Of a DNA stretch of 52,536 bases, positions 49,251-52,536 are shown piece after piece. The DNA lies in contig NZ_CAIT01000001.1 of the NCBI RefSeq assembly GCF_000296815.2, forward strand, positions 1 to 52,536, read 5' to 3'. Origin of the DNA: Fibrisoma limi BUZ 3 (GTDB taxonomy: Bacteria > Bacteroidota > Bacteroidia > Cytophagales > Spirosomataceae). Under the pieces are notes generated by a model that made no database searches, had not been told where the DNA came from, and saw only the letters and a list, made by a program, of their open reading frames with translations. The position numbers and the translations under genes were made by a program. How positions within the stretch are numbered: the first letter of the stretch is position 1; each line of letters begins with the position of its first letter.

Positions 49251-52200
49251 ATGCGAAATCAATACATACTTCTGTTAGGTCTGTGGCTGGGGGGATTGAG
49301 TACGGCCATGGCGCAGAATTACCCATCGCTCGAGCGGTTCGGTAAAAATCGTATTCAGTATCGGAATTTTGACTGGAAGATTATCCGAACTTCCAACTTC
49401 GAAATCTATTACTACCAGGACGGAAACCAGATTGCCAACCTGACAGCCCAATACGCTGAGTCAGAGTTCGACCGGATCACTGAACTGCTCGGTTATACGC
49501 CTTACAATCGCATTAAAATCTTTTTGTTCAACTCTCCGCAGGAGTTGGCGCAAAGCAACATTGGCCTCAACGCGCAGGGGGGGCTGAGCAGCCAGGAACT
49601 GGATCTCTCTAAGTCGCGGGTAGAGATTGCCTTCACCGGCGATCAGGTGAGTTTTCGCCGGCAGATCATTCACGACATTTCGATGCTGTTTGTGTACGAT
49701 ATGTTGTATGGCGGCAGTTTGAAAGACGCGCTCCAAAGTTCGCTGCTGCTCACGTTGCCCGATTGGTTCATGCCTGGTATTGCGTCGTACATTGCCGAAG
49801 GTAATAGCGTTGAACTGGACGACTACATGCGCGACGTATCACTGAATCGGCCGATCAGGAAACCATCGCTGCTGTCGGGGGCGGAAGCCGAACGGGTCGG
49901 CCATTCGATCTGGAACTACATTGTGCAGAAATACGGCCGCGACAACGTATCGAATATACTGAACCTGACGCGTATCATTCGCAATGAGCAAAACAGCATT
50001 TCCAACACGTTGGGCATTCCCTACAACCGGTTCCTGCGCGAATGGCGCGAGTACTATGCGGGTATGGCCAACGCCATTCGGCCATCCTACCCGGGTGGAA
50101 ATGACGATTTCCGGATCAAACTCAGTTCATCGGATGGCAAGCTCCTGCTGACCAGCCTTAAGCTAAGTCCTGATAAGCAGTTTATTGCTTATGGTACGCT
50201 GCGGGATGGCAAATACAGCGTTGAGGTGGTGAACACGACTAACCGCAAAAAAACGTCGGTGTTGTCGGGCGGCTATCGGCTCGATGGGCAGGCGGCCCGG
50301 ACAAGCACTCCGCTGGTGGCCTGGCAGAAAGGTAACAGCCTGATTGTTATTGTTGACGAAAACGGCAAAACGAATTTGTATAAGTTTGCCGACTTCGACC
50401 GCAAAAGCCCCCGGTTGCAATTTCGACGGCCCATTAATGGCCTCACCCAGGTTATGGCGGTCGATGCTTCGGAGGACGGCGGTAGTTTGATCCTAAGTGC
50501 TGACCGGCGTGGTCAGAATGATCTGTTCCTGTTCAATATCAACCGGGGTACGTACCAGCAGATTACCAACGATCTGTACGACGACCTATACCCGTCGTTT
50601 GTTGGTCGGACGGCCCGTAACGTTATTTTCTCATCAAACAGACTTCAGGATTCGCTCGGGGTTGATAAAGGTACGTATCGTACAATCAGGGACCGTATGA
50701 GCCTGTTCCGGCACGAAGGTAGTGCGCGGCAACTGTCGCTGACCCGGCTTACTGACTCGCTTATTAATGCTACGCAGGCCATTGCAGCCGACGAAGCCGT
50801 GGTGTATTTCCTCAATGATATCAACGGTATCCGTAACCTGTATCGGCTCGATACGCTGACGAACGCAGTCCGGCCGGTTACGGCCCTGCCGCAGGGCATT
50901 CGGTTGTATGACCTGATTCCTTCAAATCGGGGGTTTGTATACAGTAGTCTCAGCGACGGCGACGAATACATTGGGTTTCGGTCGGAGCTGAACCTGAACC
51001 AGACCGTTCAGAACCCCCCAACCCAGCGAAGCATCAGCACTGGTCTGGTTACTACGCCAAAGCCTCAAACTACCGTCGTAATAAGGCCTGATACAACGCC
51101 CCGCCCGGCCGATTCTACAGCGGCTCGTTCCACGGAGGGTCGCCAGCCGTCGGGTAGTTTATCGCCTGATCCGGAAAAACGACTGGCCCTGGAGCCGGGC
51201 GAGGTTGACACGGATAATTATCAGTTTGATCCCGACGTACTGCGGTCGTCGGAGTACCGCCAGCGTCGGAGTGCCACCACCGCCCTGCCGGGTCTGACGG
51301 TAGCTCCTCCACGGAATCGCCGTCGGGAGAACATCACCATTCGCGGCCCATTTGATTATAAAGGTCTGTTCGTGGCCAGCGATGCCGCTTCGTCCTGGCG
51401 GATTGATCCGATTCGGGGTTTTGGCTACGCTCAGGATATAACAATGAACGATCTGCTCGAAAACCACGTATTGCGGGCTGGTCTGTTCATCACAACGACG
51501 CTACGTAACAGCGACCTGTTTGCGGAGTATCATAACCTGACCAACCGCATTGACTTTGGGGCGCGGGTTGATCGGCAGACGCTGTTTAACGATAACAATG
51601 GGTTGCTCCAGAAGTACCGCTACAACCGGTTTGCTTTATCGGCGTCGTATCCGCTCTCCGTCAATAGTCGTTTCACCGTATCGCCGTTCTACGCCATCAC
51701 GCGCCTGGTTGATCTGTCGTATATCAACAATCCGGATCGCACCTCCGACTACGTCGGTCTGCGGGGCGAGTTTGTGTTCGACAATACCAAAGTGAATGGG
51801 ATGAACATGATTATCGGTACGCGGATGAAAGCTCGCTTTGAAGAGTATGCCGGTATGCGGCAGGCATCAGAAGGATTCCGTCGATTCACGCTCGATCTGC
51901 GTCACTATCAGAAAATTCACCGCGATCTGGTTCTGGCGCTACGTATGTCATTCAGCCAGTCGGGTGGGCCGTCGCCGAAGCAAAGTACCCTGGGCGGTAT
52001 GGAAAACTGGATTGGTGCACAGAAAGAGAACATAGCAACGAACCCGTTGAACCTGCAATCGGAAACCCGGGACGATTATCGGGATGTTTTCTTCCTCGAT
52101 TTTGCGGCACCGCTTCGTGGCTTCCGCCAGGGTAAATTGACGGGCAACAGCCACCTGCTTTTCAATGGCGAACTGCGTCTACCGCTGGTACGGTACCTGT

Positions 52201-52511
52201 ATCGGGGTAACATCACGTCGAACTTCCTGCGTAATCTGCAACTGGTGGCCTTTACGGACATTGGGGCTGCCTGGACAGGAAAAGGGCCATTTAGCCAGCA
52301 GAACAGCCTGAATACCGAAGTTATTGGCGACCCGCGTATCCCGTTCCGGGCTACGGTCACCAACTTTAAGAATCCATTCCTGATTGGATACGGTGCGGGT
52401 GCCCGGACAATGCTGTTTGGCTATTTTGTCAAGTTCGACTACGGATGGGGCCTGGAGAATCGTGTTGTCAGCAAACCTATTGCTTATCTAACCCTGGGAT
52501 ACGATTTCTAA
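49251..52511 (+). CDS. Large outer-membrane protein: degenerate peptidase-MA domain, beta-propeller, C-terminal barrel
   Basis: A 1086-residue protein with a signal peptide (MRNQYILLLGLWLGGLSTAMAQ). Residues about 40-275 resemble a gluzincin peptidase-MA domain, but the zinc motif HExxH is replaced by H141-D-I-S-M145, and the third-ligand helix reads LPDWFMPGIASYIAEG with Pro where Glu is expected, so it is probably inactive. Residues about 285-600 look like a TolB/WD40-type propeller (SPDKQFIAYGTLRDGKYSVEVV and DRRGQNDLFLFNINRG). After a Pro/Ser/Thr-rich linker, about 700-1086 is a beta barrel ending in GYDF. Function unknown. It follows the FAD enzyme by 33 bases. Confidence 0.85.
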   Translation: MRNQYILLLGLWLGGLSTAMAQNYPSLERFGKNRIQYRNFDWKIIRTSNFEIYYYQDGNQIANLTAQYAESEFDRITELLGYTPYNRIKIFLFNSPQELAQSNIGLNAQGGLSSQELDLSKSRVEIAFTGDQVSFRRQIIHDISMLFVYDMLYGGSLKDALQSSLLLTLPDWFMPGIASYIAEGNSVELDDYMRDVSLNRPIRKPSLLSGAEAERVGHSIWNYIVQKYGRDNVSNILNLTRIIRNEQNSISNTLGIPYNRFLREWREYYAGMANAIRPSYPGGNDDFRIKLSSSDGKLLLTSLKLSPDKQFIAYGTLRDGKYSVEVVNTTNRKKTSVLSGGYRLDGQAARTSTPLVAWQKGNSLIVIVDENGKTNLYKFADFDRKSPRLQFRRPINGLTQVMAVDASEDGGSLILSADRRGQNDLFLFNINRGTYQQITNDLYDDLYPSFVGRTARNVIFSSNRLQDSLGVDKGTYRTIRDRMSLFRHEGSARQLSLTRLTDSLINATQAIAADEAVVYFLNDINGIRNLYRLDTLTNAVRPVTALPQGIRLYDLIPSNRGFVYSSLSDGDEYIGFRSELNLNQTVQNPPTQRSISTGLVTTPKPQTTVVIRPDTTPRPADSTAARSTEGRQPSGSLSPDPEKRLALEPGEVDTDNYQFDPDVLRSSEYRQRRSATTALPGLTVAPPRNRRRENITIRGPFDYKGLFVASDAASSWRIDPIRGFGYAQDITMNDLLENHVLRAGLFITTTLRNSDLFAEYHNLTNRIDFGARVDRQTLFNDNNGLLQKYRYNRFALSASYPLSVNSRFTVSPFYAITRLVDLSYINNPDRTSDYVGLRGEFVFDNTKVNGMNMIIGTRMKARFEEYAGMRQASEGFRRFTLDLRHYQKIHRDLVLALRMSFSQSGGPSPKQSTLGGMENWIGAQKENIATNPLNLQSETRDDYRDVFFLDFAAPLRGFRQGKLTGNSHLLFNGELRLPLVRYLYRGNITSNFLRNLQLVAFTDIGAAWTGKGPFSQQNSLNTEVIGDPRIPFRATVTNFKNPFLIGYGAGARTMLFGYFVKFDYGWGLENRVVSKPIAYLTLGYDF

Positions 52512-52536
52512 GCCTTGCTGTCTTATCAATCATAAC

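Overview
The window reads as chromosomal DNA of a Bacteroidota bacterium, most likely of the order Cytophagales and close to Spirosoma; this is inferred from gene content, not from a database search. The signs are a cell-wall protein with a type IX secretion sorting domain, TonB-dependent receptors with CarboxypepD-like N-termini, a SusD-less receptor paired with a DUF4249 lipoprotein, LytS/LytTR signalling, and promoters that fit the Bacteroidota pattern (TTTG, about 20 bases, TAnnTTTG). No rRNA, tRNA, CRISPR array, insertion sequence or prophage was seen. dnaA begins within the first 60 bases, so the window may start at a conventional chromosome start, but no clustered DnaA boxes are visible.

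Layout. 0-4.4 kb: dnaA, a FemAB/GNAT-like protein, a DUF3108 protein and a predicted zinc aminopeptidase. 4.6-6.7 kb: a secreted M23 peptidase with Ig-like domains and a T9SS tail. 6.8-11.6 kb, minus strand: an M16 peptidase, ispF, a secreted amidohydrolase, a dipeptide epimerase and a GNAT enzyme. 11.7-13.9 kb: a TPR protein and a Tat-exported phosphotriesterase homologue. 13.9-15.8 kb: dnaX, split into two frames at an A9 run, which predicts gamma- and tau-like products. 15.9-23.3 kb: an ArgA-like acetyltransferase, an AmpG-like permease, a voltage-gated K+ channel, a SUI1/YciH factor, a POT peptide transporter, an ACS-type MFS carrier and a second M23 protein. 23.3-28.5 kb: a sulfatase, a small EamA/SMR-like protein, a SET-domain protein and recQ.

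28.6-32.6 kb holds three consecutive paralogous lytic transglycosylases. Between the second and third lie two large hairpins that share a loop sequence but have different stems. 32.6-38 kb: DUF4249 lipoprotein plus TonB receptor, photolyase, and a secreted TonB-C-like protein. 38.3-43 kb: a CocE-type hydrolase, then an operon of a pentapeptide-repeat LytS kinase, a LytTR regulator and a small membrane protein. 43-52.5 kb: TonB receptor plus TPR protein, LUD protein, GNAT, cmk, an FAD oxidoreductase, and a 1086-residue outer-membrane protein with a degenerate metalloprotease domain.

Themes. Cell-wall and peptide handling recur: two M23 proteins, three transglycosylases, an AmpG-like permease, a dipeptide epimerase, a POT transporter and several peptidases. 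Intergenic palindromic elements are frequent and of several kinds. The most notable observations are the dnaX slippage site, the shared-loop hairpin pair inside the transglycosylase array, and the pentapeptide-repeat sensor kinase.
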